Assembly: GCA_038319025.1 (NCBI GenBank)
Contig: JBBQCW010000019.1
Location: 1 to 58,460 of the forward strand
DNA from: JBBQCW01 sp038319025
Lineage (GTDB): Bacteria; Actinomycetota; Thermoleophilia; Solirubrobacterales; Solirubrobacteraceae
Direction of reading: 5' to 3'
DNA length: 58,460 bases
Below are positions 33,049 through 41,428 of this stretch, one piece after another. The notes beneath the pieces are model-generated. The model was not told where the DNA came from. It worked only from the letters and a program-made list of their open reading frames with translations, and ran no database searches. How positions within the stretch are numbered: position 1 is the first letter of the stretch; every line of letters begins with the position of its first letter. The position numbers and the translations under genes were made by a program.

Positions 33049-33770
33049 GCATTGCCGGACCGGCAACCAGCGCCGCGGTCGCCGCCGACCGGGAGCGCTC
33101 CGACCGCTTGGCCGGCCGTCTCGGGCTCGCCGGCGCCTCGCTGGGAATCATTGCCGGGTTCCTCGAGTTGGACATCGGGCCGGACATCCGCGACTGGGTC
33201 GGCGGCAAGCTCGACACGACCCGCCTGGGGTGGGCGACCATCATCCTCAGCATGGTGGCTCTCGCCGCCGTGCGCGCGCTTCGCGGCCGTACGGGACGCG
33301 ATCGGGTGGGCATCGCGATCGGCCTGCTGGTGCCGGCCTTGGTCTGCTTCACGACGGTCGGCCGGCTCTGGTACCCGCCGGGCGTGCTCCTGCTGGCCGC
33401 CGGGGCGATCGTGCTTGCCGGCACCCGTCGCGACGAGATCGCCGCCGCCTACACGGCAGACCACTGGCGGGCCGCGCTGCTCATCATCTGCGGTGCGTGC
33501 TTCGTCCTGCTTGGCGCGTCGGCCCCGGGTCTGACTGCGCCACTGGGCATCCTCAGCGGCGCGCTCGTTCTGTCGGTGCCCCGCCTCGCCTCGCGCTCGC
33601 CCCGCGCGGCGTGGGCGGCGCTGCTCGCCGGCACGCTGCCGTTCGCGGCCGCCACCTGGTGGAGCGCCGTGACCCCACTGGTGGCCGTAATCGCCATCGT
33701 GATCGGCAACTCCGTTATCCGCCACGCACGTTCCGCGCGCGCATCGCCAAGCCCCGCTGAGAAGGCTTGA
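33045..33770 (+). CDS. Unknown polytopic membrane protein
   Basis: A 241-residue hydrophobic protein with about six or seven transmembrane helices and no recognised family. An N-terminal segment (EERSDRLAGRLG-like, 15-27) and a loop with DIRDWVGGKLD are its only polar regions of note. ATG overlaps the preceding nitroreductase stop (ATGA 33045-33048), so the two are made together; it may anchor or feed electrons to the exported flavoprotein, which is inference. It converges on cysA with a 4-bp gap. Confidence 0.7.
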   Translation: MSIAGPATSAAVAADRERSDRLAGRLGLAGASLGIIAGFLELDIGPDIRDWVGGKLDTTRLGWATIILSMVALAAVRALRGRTGRDRVGIAIGLLVPALVCFTTVGRLWYPPGVLLLAAGAIVLAGTRRDEIAAAYTADHWRAALLIICGACFVLLGASAPGLTAPLGILSGALVLSVPRLASRSPRAAWAALLAGTLPFAAATWWSAVTPLVAVIAIVIGNSVIRHARSARASPSPAEKA

Positions 33771-33774
33771 CGCT

Positions 33775-34761
33775 TCAGGCCACCGGGGCGTCGCCCTCGG
33801 CGCCGGCGTCGAGCATCATCCCGGCGTCCACATGGGTACTGACCCAGACGATGTCGCCCGGCTCGGCCTCGAGCATCTCGGCGTCCGCGCGGGTCACTTG
33901 CACCCAGACCGACTCGCCACCGGCCAGCTCGGCCTCCACGCGCACCTCGAACCCGAGGTGTACGACGCGGGTGATCTGGGCCTCGAACGCCCCGTCGCTC
34001 GGGTCTGAACTGATCCGCAGGTCGTGCGGGCGGACCATCACGCCGCCGAGCGTGGCGACTGGGCCTAGGAAGCTCATCACGAACCGGTTGGCCGGCTTGT
34101 CGTAAAGCTCACGCGGCGGCCCGTTCTGCTCGATCTGCCCGGCGTTCATGACGGCGATGCGATCGGTGATCTCCATCGCCTCCTCCTGATCGTGAGTGAC
34201 CAGCAGCGTCGTGACGTGGACCTCATCGTGTAGGCGGCGCAGCCAGGCGCGCAGTTCCGCGCGCACGTTGGCATCGAGCGCGCCGAACGGCTCGTCGAGC
34301 AGCAGGACGCGTGGCTCGACCGCCAGCGCCCGGGCGAGGGCCATACGCTGCCGCTGGCCGCCGGAGAGCTGGGCCGGGTAGCGATCTTGGTAGCCGGACA
34401 GGCCGACGATCCCCAGCAACTCGTCCACGCGAGAGGTGATCTCCGCCTTGGGACGCTTACGAATGGCCATGCCGAACGCGACGTTGTCGCGCACCGTCAT
34501 GTGCTTGAAGGCGGCGTAGTGCTGGAAGACGAAACCGATGTTGCGCTCCTGCGGGGAGATCGCAGTCGTGTCCTCCCCGGCGATCACGACTCGACCGCTG
34601 TCGGGGGTCTCCAACCCGGCGATGATGCGCAGCAGCGTCGACTTGCCAGAGCCGCTGGGGCCCAGCAACGCCGTCAGCGAACCCTCGGGGATCTCCAGCG
34701 AGACGTCGTTCAGCGCCTGGAAGTCGCCGAACCGTTTGGAGATGCCATGGACGGCGATCAT
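33775..34761 (-). CDS. cysA: Sulfate/thiosulfate ABC importer, ATP-binding protein
   Basis: A 328-residue ABC ATPase. Walker A GPSGSGKST, Q-loop VFQHYAAFKHMTV, signature LSGGQRQRMALARAL, Walker B VLLLDEPFGALD and H-loop VTHDQEEAME are all present. A shortened TOBE-like C-terminal domain follows (about 240-315). The FQHYAxFxHMTV segment is typical of CysA. It energises sulfate uptake with CysT and CysW, to which it is coupled by ATGA. Confidence 0.95.
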   Translation of the reverse strand: MIAVHGISKRFGDFQALNDVSLEIPEGSLTALLGPSGSGKSTLLRIIAGLETPDSGRVVIAGEDTTAISPQERNIGFVFQHYAAFKHMTVRDNVAFGMAIRKRPKAEITSRVDELLGIVGLSGYQDRYPAQLSGGQRQRMALARALAVEPRVLLLDEPFGALDANVRAELRAWLRRLHDEVHVTTLLVTHDQEEAMEITDRIAVMNAGQIEQNGPPRELYDKPANRFVMSFLGPVATLGGVMVRPHDLRISSDPSDGAFEAQITRVVHLGFEVRVEAELAGGESVWVQVTRADAEMLEAEPGDIVWVSTHVDAGMMLDAGAEGDAPVA

Positions 34762-35567
34762 GAGGGATCCTTGCGGGGGTTGAGGACGGTCATGCCCAGG
34801 AGCGTGATCAGCGCGATCACGGCCAGCAACGCGGATGCGGCGTACGCGCCGGACACGTTGAAGTTGCCGTAGCGCTTCTCGACGAGCAGGGTCATCGTCT
34901 CGGTCTGTCCGGAGATCTTCCCACTGACCACGCTGACCGCGCCGAACTCGCCGATCGCGCGGGCCGTCGACAGCACCACGCCGTACGCGACGCCCCAGCG
35001 GATAGAGGGCAGGGTGATGCGGCGGAACGTCTGCCAGCGCGACGCGCCGAGCGTCGCTGCCGCCTGTTCCTGCTCATCCCCCACCTCGATCAGCACCGGC
35101 ACGACCTCGCGCACCACGAACGGCAGCGTCACGAAGATGGTGGCCAGCACGATGCCGGGGACGGAGAAGATCACCTGGATGCCGGCGTCGGCCAGGTCGG
35201 AGCCGAACCAGCCTGTCTGGCCGTAGACGAAGATCAGCGACAGGCCGACAACGATCGGCGAGATGGCGAAAGGCAGATCGATCACGGTGTCCATCAACGC
35301 CTTGCCCCGGAAGTTGGAGCGGGTCAGGACGAGCGCGGCCAGGATCCCCAGCACGGTGTTAAGCGGCACCGCGATCAGCGTCACCTCGATCGTGAGCCAG
35401 AATGCGTGGACGGCGGCGGGCGTGGTGATCTCTTGCCACACGTGGTTCAGGCCCGGCTCCAGCGTGCGGTACAGGATCAGCCCGACTGGCACGAAGAGCA
35501 GGATCGCGAGGTAAGCCAGCGCGATGAAGCGCAGCCCGTACTTGGTGCTGCGGCGCGTGGTCATCAT
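34758..35567 (-). CDS. cysW: Sulfate ABC importer, permease CysW
   Basis: A 269-residue permease with six helices. The EAA loop (EQEQAAATLGASRWQTFRRITLPSI) contacts CysA. ARAIGEFGAVSVVSGKI is a hallmark of sulfate/molybdate permeases. Start ATG 35567 (a second ATG follows directly) overlaps the cysT stop by four bases. Confidence 0.95.
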   Translation of the reverse strand: MMTTRRSTKYGLRFIALAYLAILLFVPVGLILYRTLEPGLNHVWQEITTPAAVHAFWLTIEVTLIAVPLNTVLGILAALVLTRSNFRGKALMDTVIDLPFAISPIVVGLSLIFVYGQTGWFGSDLADAGIQVIFSVPGIVLATIFVTLPFVVREVVPVLIEVGDEQEQAAATLGASRWQTFRRITLPSIRWGVAYGVVLSTARAIGEFGAVSVVSGKISGQTETMTLLVEKRYGNFNVSGAYAASALLAVIALITLLGMTVLNPRKDPS

Positions 35568-36403
35568 CGCGACGTGAACCGCCCGAGCAGCCGGATGCCG
35601 AGCAGGACGGCGAGCGAGAGCAGCAGCAGGACCACCGATACGGCCGCGGCCGAAATCGGTGAGTCGCTCTCGAGCTGCTTGTACACGTACACCGATGCGA
35701 CCTGCGTGTGGAAGGGGATGTTGCCGGAGATCAGGACGATCGAGCCGAACTCACCAACCGCCCGGGCAAACGCCAGGGCGCAGCCGCCGAGGATCGCCGG
35801 CGAGAGGTTGGGCAGCACGATGCGCCGGAAGATCGTGCGGCCGTTGGCCCCCAGCGACGCGGCGGCCTCCTCCATGTCGGTGTCCAGCTCGATCAGCACC
35901 GGCTGCACGGATCGCACGACGAACGGCAGCGTCACGAACAGCAGCGCAAACGCGACCGCCGCCTGAGTGAAGGCGATGTCGATGCCGACCGGGCTGCCGT
36001 GGCCGTATAGCGCCAGCAGCGTTATGCCGGCCACGATCGTCGGCAGGGCGAACGGCAGGTCGATGAGCGCGTTGACGAGCCGCTTGCCCGGGAAGTCGTC
36101 GCGCACCAGCACCCACGCGATCAGCGTGCCGATGACCGCGTTGACGGCCGTCACGATCAACGAGACGATCAACGTGAACTTCAGCGCGGCGACCGCCTGC
36201 GGATTGGACACCGCATCCCAGAACTCGCCGACGCCGCCGTCCAGCGACTTGACCACCACCGCCGACAGCGGCAGCAGCACGATCACGCTCAGCCACAGCA
36301 TCACCACGCCGACCGCGAGCGGCCCTGGCCGCCCCGCGACGTACGCCTTCGTGCTCGGCTTGCGGCGGCCGAGCCGGGCGAAGCTGATCGAGGGTGTGCT
36401 CAT
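35564..36403 (-). CDS. cysT: Sulfate ABC importer, permease CysT
   Basis: A 279-residue permease partner of CysW with six helices and the EAA loop MEEAAASLGANGRTIFRRIV. ARAVGEFGSIVLISGNIPF identifies the sulfate subfamily, and ALPTIVAGITLLALYG is the conserved mid-protein helix. Four-base overlaps on both sides indicate tight coupling within sbp-cysT-cysW-cysA. Confidence 0.95.
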   Translation of the reverse strand: MSTPSISFARLGRRKPSTKAYVAGRPGPLAVGVVMLWLSVIVLLPLSAVVVKSLDGGVGEFWDAVSNPQAVAALKFTLIVSLIVTAVNAVIGTLIAWVLVRDDFPGKRLVNALIDLPFALPTIVAGITLLALYGHGSPVGIDIAFTQAAVAFALLFVTLPFVVRSVQPVLIELDTDMEEAAASLGANGRTIFRRIVLPNLSPAILGGCALAFARAVGEFGSIVLISGNIPFHTQVASVYVYKQLESDSPISAAAVSVVLLLLSLAVLLGIRLLGRFTSR

Positions 36404-37437
36404 TTGGAGGTGGAGACGCCTGCGTCGTTCTCGATCTTGGCGATCGAACCCTTGTCGACATCGAACAGCTCAGCATTGAGCTTGGTCCACCCGCCGAGCT
36501 GGTCGATGGTAAACAGTCCTGACGGCACAGGGAAGGTGGACGCGTTGGCCAGCAGGATGCCCTTGTTGATAGGCCGGTAGCCCCAGTTGGCGAACACCTG
36601 CTGCGCGGGAGCAGAAAGCGCGTAGGCCAGGAAAGCCTTGGCCTGCACGGGGTGCTTGCTGGTCTTTGTCACGGCGATCGGGATGTCGATCCGGATCGTG
36701 TCGCTCGGCGTTACGTAATCGACCTTCTGGCCCTTCTTCTGCGCGGTGATCGCCTCGGACTCATACGACAGCAGCACGTCGCCGTTGCCGTTGACAAAGC
36801 TCTGCAGCGCGTCGCGGGCGGACTTGTCCTGCACCTTGACGTGCTGGGTCAGCAGCTCCTTCACGTAGGCCAGGCCGGCCTGCGGGTTCTTGCCCTTGCC
36901 GGACGCCTGTCCGTAGGCCGCCAGCAGGTTCCACTTGGCCGAGCCGGAGCTGAACGGGTTGGGCGTGAGGACCTGTACGCCCGACTTCAGCAGGTCCTGC
37001 CAGGTGTGGATGTTCTTGGGGTTGCCCTTGCGCACGACGAAAGTGACGAGGGATGTGTTGACCAGGCCCTTGGTGGGTGTGGAGGCCCAGTCCGGCGCCA
37101 CGATGCCGTCCTTGACCAGCCGCGTGATGTCGGGCTCGATGGAGAACGAGACGACATCCGCGGGCAGACCGGCCTCGACGGCGCGGCTCTGCTCGCCCGA
37201 GGCGCCGAACGACGTCTTGAAGCTCGTGCCTTTGCCCTCCGGCGTCTTCTCGAATGCGGGAACGACCTCGTCGTAGACCACTTGCGGGGTGGAGTAGGCC
37301 ACCAGGGAGAGCGACGTCCCGCCGGTCGTGCCGGCATCGGTGCCGGAGATCGAGTCGCTGGCTCCGCCGCAGCCGGCGAGGACGGCGAGGACGAGCGCGA
37401 GCAGCGCGACTGGGGCGAGGCGACGAGACAGGGCCAT
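36400..37437 (-). CDS. sbp: Sulfate-binding lipoprotein
   Basis: A 345-residue solute-binding lipoprotein. Signal peptide ends in VLAGCGG (lipobox Cys at about 22). The mature part has SLVAYSTPQVVYDEVVPAF, TSFGASGEQSRAVEAGLPADVV and NPFSSGSAKWNLLAAYG, characteristic of Sbp/CysP. ATG 37437 is chosen because a perfect AAGGAG lies eight bases upstream (37446-37451) and the longer frame adds no signal-like sequence. It captures sulfate or thiosulfate outside the membrane for CysTWA. First gene of the operon. Confidence 0.95.
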   Translation of the reverse strand: MALSRRLAPVALLALVLAVLAGCGGASDSISGTDAGTTGGTSLSLVAYSTPQVVYDEVVPAFEKTPEGKGTSFKTSFGASGEQSRAVEAGLPADVVSFSIEPDITRLVKDGIVAPDWASTPTKGLVNTSLVTFVVRKGNPKNIHTWQDLLKSGVQVLTPNPFSSGSAKWNLLAAYGQASGKGKNPQAGLAYVKELLTQHVKVQDKSARDALQSFVNGNGDVLLSYESEAITAQKKGQKVDYVTPSDTIRIDIPIAVTKTSKHPVQAKAFLAYALSAPAQQVFANWGYRPINKGILLANASTFPVPSGLFTIDQLGGWTKLNAELFDVDKGSIAKIENDAGVSTSK

Positions 37438-37510
37438 GAGACCAACTCCTTGGAGAGAAATACGGATACCACTCGCGGGGGGACGAGCCAGAACGTCGCC
37501 ACCGTAGCAC

Positions 37511-37550
37511 ACTCAATCAATAGACAATGCATATATGAGCATCGTTGAGT
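37511..37550. promoter_or_regulatory. AT-rich palindromic control region between sbp and thyX-like gene
   Basis: An AT-rich island in GC-rich DNA. Outer arms ACTCAA (37511-37516) and TTGAGT (37545-37550) enclose a second dyad ATGC-N8-GCAT (37527-37542). It lies 73 bp upstream of sbp and 54 bp upstream of the divergent gene. A binding site for a sulfur-responsive regulator is plausible; the regulator is not identified. Confidence 0.5.
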
Positions 37551-37587
37551 AGGGCCGGGGCGGGCGCCTGACGACCGGTCCGGCCGC

Positions 37588-37593
37588 TAGCCT
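37588..37593 (+). promoter_or_regulatory. -10 box of the tandem ThyX-like gene
   Basis: TAGCCT lies 10 nt before GTG 37604. Confidence 0.45.
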
Positions 37594-37603
37594 CACCGCC
37601 CCC

Positions 37604-39214
37604 GTGGACTACCCCGTCGAGCACTTCACCGAGGCCGAGCGCGCCCGCCTGGCTCCGCACTTCTCAAACCTGGATCAACCGGTCTTCGCGCTGGTCAACC
37701 TGCCCGAGACGGTGAAGGGCGCGCTCTTGGCCCGCTACTCGCGCTACGAAGGCACTTTGCGGCGCCTGTTCTTGGACGAGTTCGCTGATTCCCTCGGCGA
37801 TGGGGCCGCCACCGCGGCCTGGGAGGGAGCCGAGGGTAAGCGCGCCGCCGAGTTGTACGAGCGGATCTTTGTGGGTTACGGCGACGACTCGGTCGCTCAG
37901 CTCGGCAGCGCGCACGTCGCCGCCGAGTGGTGCTCGAACGTGTTGACCAAGGTGCTGCAGCGCCCACGTCTGGGCGCCTACCTGGAGCAGTCCACGCGGT
38001 ACATCCGTTACGACGGCGAGATGCCGGGCGGCGGCTACCGGTACTACCGCGACGAGATGATGGGGCCCGCCTACTCCACGGCCATGGACGAGCTGTTCGA
38101 GATCTACGGCGCGTCGATCCCGCGCGTGCGGGCGTGGGCGGCCGAGCGTTTTCCCGCCGCGGCGGGCGAAGCACCTGCGGCCCACGAGCGCGCGCTCGGA
38201 GCCAAGACGCTGGACCTGCTGCGCGGCCTGCTGCCCGCCGCCTCGCTGTCGCACATGGGGATCATGGCCTCGGGCCAGACCTACGAGCAGCTGATCATGC
38301 ATCTGCTCGGCCACCCGCTGCCCGAGGCACGCGCGTACGGCCGAATGATTTTGGAGGCCGTCCAGGCGATCATGCCCAGCTTTGTCTCCCGCGTCGAGCG
38401 CCCTGAGCGCGGGGGCGAGTGGATCGCCTACCTGCAGGAGCGCGAGGCCGCCGCCGAGCGGTGGGTCGTTCGCCTGGGCCTCGACCGCCGCGACGGCGGC
38501 GCCGACGGCTCCGACCGCCCGTCGGTGCGTCTGCTGCACGTGGACGGTGACGAGGACGCGCTGCTCTCCTCGCTGCTGTTCGAGGCCGCGGGGGCGAGTG
38601 AGGAGACGACGCGGACGCGCCTCGGCGCACTGAGCACGGAGGAGCGTGGGAACTTGCTGGCCGATCTGATCGGAGCCCGCGACAACCGGCGCCACCGGCC
38701 CGGGCGCGGCTTCGAGGCACTGCGCTACCGCTTTGAGATCGTCTCGGATTACGGCGCGTTCCGGGATCTGCAACGCCACCGGATGTTGACTGTCCAGTGG
38801 CAGCAGCTCACGCCCGACCTGGGCGCCGGCGTGCCGGACGAGGTCGACGCGGCCGGCGTCGGCGACGAGTACCGCCGCGCGCTGGAGGTCTCCCACGACG
38901 CATATCAGGACCTTTGCGACCGCGACCTCCAGCGGGCGGCGCCGTACGCGCTGTGTCTCGGGTTCCGCATCCGCTACGTCATGGACTGCAACGCCCGTGA
39001 GGCAATGCAGATGATCGAACTGCGCTCCGGGCGCGAGGGTCATCCGAGTTACCGCGCCGTGGCGCACGAGATGCACCGGCTGATCAGCGAAGTCCATCCG
39101 TCGGTCGGCGCCGCGATGACCCATGTCGACCAGGAGGCTGAGCCGCGGCTCGAGCGGATCCTGGGCGAGATGCGCACCCAAGCCAAGCGCGACGCGCTCG
39201 GCTTGGACGCCTAG
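37604..39214 (+). CDS. thyX: Tandem ThyX-fold protein (FAD-dependent thymidylate synthase family)
   Basis: A 536-residue protein, about twice the length of classical ThyX (about 230-250). The first half has ARYSRYEG, YGDDSVAQLGSAHVAAEWCSN, LEQSTRYIRYD and GQTYEQLIMHLLGHP. The second half has RYRFEIVSDYGAFRDLQRHR and an AREAMQMIELRSGREGHPSYR segment. The canonical RHR-x7-S flavin motif appears only as RHRMLTVQWQQL in the second half. Such two-domain versions occur in Actinobacteria and relatives; whether they make dTMP is not settled by the sequence. GTG start 37604, shared control region with the sulfate operon. Confidence 0.8.
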   Translation: MDYPVEHFTEAERARLAPHFSNLDQPVFALVNLPETVKGALLARYSRYEGTLRRLFLDEFADSLGDGAATAAWEGAEGKRAAELYERIFVGYGDDSVAQLGSAHVAAEWCSNVLTKVLQRPRLGAYLEQSTRYIRYDGEMPGGGYRYYRDEMMGPAYSTAMDELFEIYGASIPRVRAWAAERFPAAAGEAPAAHERALGAKTLDLLRGLLPAASLSHMGIMASGQTYEQLIMHLLGHPLPEARAYGRMILEAVQAIMPSFVSRVERPERGGEWIAYLQEREAAAERWVVRLGLDRRDGGADGSDRPSVRLLHVDGDEDALLSSLLFEAAGASEETTRTRLGALSTEERGNLLADLIGARDNRRHRPGRGFEALRYRFEIVSDYGAFRDLQRHRMLTVQWQQLTPDLGAGVPDEVDAAGVGDEYRRALEVSHDAYQDLCDRDLQRAAPYALCLGFRIRYVMDCNAREAMQMIELRSGREGHPSYRAVAHEMHRLISEVHPSVGAAMTHVDQEAEPRLERILGEMRTQAKRDALGLDA

Positions 39215-39234
39215 CGGGGCCTCCACGGTTCCAG

Positions 39235-39274
39235 GCGGAGCGGAGCGGTGCGGTGCGGTGCGGTGCGGAGCGGA
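39235..39274 (+). repeat. Pentanucleotide repeat (GCGGW) x8
   Basis: Eight perfect 5-bp units: two GCGGA, four GCGGT, two GCGGA. The symmetric A-A-T-T-T-T-A-A pattern is notable. It lies just after the ThyX-like stop. Short repeats of this type can vary in copy number. Confidence 0.85.
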
Positions 39275-39369
39275 GGGCGGCCACCCTCTTTCGCAAAAGT
39301 GCTACCCCCGGGTAGCACCTGGTGCTACTCCCGACTACCACTTTTGCAAAACAGGACCACCGCCCTCCG
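39271..39369. repeat. 99-bp nested inverted repeat between convergent genes
   Basis: Outer arms CGGAGGGCGG (39271-39280) and CCGCCCTCCG (39360-39369), then GCAAAAGTG/CACTTTTGC, then GTAGCACC/GGTGCTAC form one large imperfect hairpin. The left half can alternatively close on itself as GTGCTACCC-CC-GGGTAGCAC. It lies between the convergent ThyX-like gene and acs. It could be a bidirectional terminator or a member of an extragenic palindromic repeat family. Confidence 0.75.
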
Positions 39370-39415
39370 GACTCAGGCGCACGGATTAGCGCCTTCACCG
39401 GTGGGCCTGATGCGG

Positions 39416-41404
39416 CTAATCCTCGTCCGCGCGCGTAGCGATCTGCTCCGACAGCGCCGCCATCACGGCCGGGTCGCGCAATGTCGTCACGTCGCCGACT
39501 GCCCGACCCTCCGCGATGTCGCGCAGCAGACGCCGCATGATCTTGCCGCTGCGGGTCTTGGGCAGGTCGTCGGCCCAGACGATCCGGCGCGGGCGGGCGA
39601 GCTTGCCGATCCGCTGGGCGACGTGCTCGCGCACCTCGGCCTCCAAGTCCTCGTTGCCCTCCAGATCCCCCTCCAGGGTGACGAACGCGCAAACCGACTG
39701 CCCGGTCTGCTCGTCGGCTTCGCCGATCACCGCGGCCTCCGCGACCTTCGGGTGCGACACGATCGCCGACTCGATCTCCGCCGTGCTCATACGGTGCCCG
39801 GATACGTTCAGCACATCGTCCACGCGACCGATCACCCAGAAGTAGCCGTCATCGTCCTGGCGTGAGGCGTCGCCCACCAGGTAAGTGTCTGCGCCCCACT
39901 TCTCCCAATACGTCGTCCGGTAGCGCTCGTCGTCGCGGTACAGCGTCCGCAGGATCCCCGGCCACGGGCGGCGCAACGCGAGCAGGCCCTGCGTCCCGCG
40001 GGCCACCTCCACGCCTCCGTCATCGAGCACGGCGGCGTCGATACCGGGCAGCGGAGTCCCGGCCGAGCCCGGCTTGGCGAACTGAGCGCCCGGAAGCGTG
40101 GTGATCATGATGTGGCCGGTCTCGGTCTGCCACCACGTGTCGACGATCGGGCAACGCTCGCCACCGATCACCAAGTGGTACCAGAGCCAGGCCTTCGGAT
40201 TGATCGGCTCGCCGACCGTGCCGAGCAGCCGAAGCGAGGACAGGTCGTGCGCCGCCGGCAGTTCCGCCCCCCACTTCATGCAGGTACGGATCGCCGTCGG
40301 GGCGGTGTAGAAGATCGTCGCCTTGTAGCGCTCGATCAGCTCCCACCAGATGCCCTTGTGCGGGTAGTCGGGCGCGCCTTCGTACATGACGGACGTGCAG
40401 CCGTTCATCAGGGGTCCGTAAACGATGTAGGAGTGGCCCGTGATCCAGCCGACGTCGGCAGAGCAGAAGTAAACGTCCGTCTCGGGCTTCAGATCGAAGA
40501 CGTGCTTGTGAGTCCAGGCGACGCCGGTCAGGTATCCACCGGTGGTGTGCAGGATCCCCTTGGGCTTGGCTGTGGATCCGCTCGAATAGAGGATGAACAG
40601 TGGGTGCTCCGCGTCGAGCGCGGCCGCCTCGCAGACCGGGTCAGCGGCGGCGAGCGCCTCATCCCACCAGCGATCGCGCCCCTCGGTCATCGGCGTGTCG
40701 ATGCCGGTGTGGCGCACCACGAACACGGTGGCCAACTCGGGCACGGTGCCCAGCAGCGGATCTACCGTCGCCTTCACCGGCGCCGTCTTGCCCTTGCGGC
40801 GCGCACCGTCGACGGTGATCAGCGCCTTGGCGTCCGAGAACTCCATCCGCTCGACCACCGACTCGGCGCTGAACCCGCCGAACACCACGTTGTGGGGCGC
40901 CCCGATCCGCGCGCAGGCGAGCATCGAGACGACGACCTCGGGAATCATCGGCAGGAAGATCCCGACGATGTCGCCCTGCGTGATGCCGGCATCGGTGAGT
41001 GCGTTGGCGGCACGCTGCACGTCGGCGAGCAGCTGCGCGTAGGTGATGTCGCGCTCCTCGCCCTCCTCCCCGCGCCAGTGCAGTGCGACCCGGTCGCCCA
41101 GCCCCGCGGCCACGTGGCGGTCCAGGCAGTTGTGGGAGGCGTTCAGCTTGCCGCCTTCGAACCACTTGAAGAACGGCGCGTCGTCAGCGTTGAGAACCCG
41201 GTCGAAGTCGGTGAACCAGTCCAGCTCGTGCGCGCGGTCGGCCCAGAAGCCGTCGGGATCGACGGCGGCCGCCTGCGCCAGTGCTCCGTCGGTGTTGAGC
41301 GCGTGCTGCGCAAATGACGCCGGCGGCTCGAACCGCTCGACATCCAGCAGTTCCTTGAGCCGTTGCGCGACCTGCTCGTCCAGCGACATGCCGTCTCCCG
41401 TCAT
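39416..41404 (-). CDS. acs: Acetate-CoA ligase (AMP-forming)
   Basis: A 662-residue adenylate-forming enzyme making acetyl-CoA from acetate, ATP and CoA. Motifs: YSSGSTAKPKG (P-loop), WWQTETGH, YLVGDASRQDDDGYFWVIGRVDDVLNVSGHR hinge region, and KTRSGKIMRR near the C-terminus with K621, the lysine that is acetylated to switch the enzyme off in characterised homologues. ATG 41404 or the internal ATG 41389 could start it. TAGTCT (41427-41432, minus strand) is a candidate -10. Confidence 0.96.
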   Translation of the reverse strand: MTGDGMSLDEQVAQRLKELLDVERFEPPASFAQHALNTDGALAQAAAVDPDGFWADRAHELDWFTDFDRVLNADDAPFFKWFEGGKLNASHNCLDRHVAAGLGDRVALHWRGEEGEERDITYAQLLADVQRAANALTDAGITQGDIVGIFLPMIPEVVVSMLACARIGAPHNVVFGGFSAESVVERMEFSDAKALITVDGARRKGKTAPVKATVDPLLGTVPELATVFVVRHTGIDTPMTEGRDRWWDEALAAADPVCEAAALDAEHPLFILYSSGSTAKPKGILHTTGGYLTGVAWTHKHVFDLKPETDVYFCSADVGWITGHSYIVYGPLMNGCTSVMYEGAPDYPHKGIWWELIERYKATIFYTAPTAIRTCMKWGAELPAAHDLSSLRLLGTVGEPINPKAWLWYHLVIGGERCPIVDTWWQTETGHIMITTLPGAQFAKPGSAGTPLPGIDAAVLDDGGVEVARGTQGLLALRRPWPGILRTLYRDDERYRTTYWEKWGADTYLVGDASRQDDDGYFWVIGRVDDVLNVSGHRMSTAEIESAIVSHPKVAEAAVIGEADEQTGQSVCAFVTLEGDLEGNEDLEAEVREHVAQRIGKLARPRRIVWADDLPKTRSGKIMRRLLRDIAEGRAVGDVTTLRDPAVMAALSEQIATRADED

Positions 41405-41428
41405 CGGTCCCGATGTGCCGGGCCGAGA

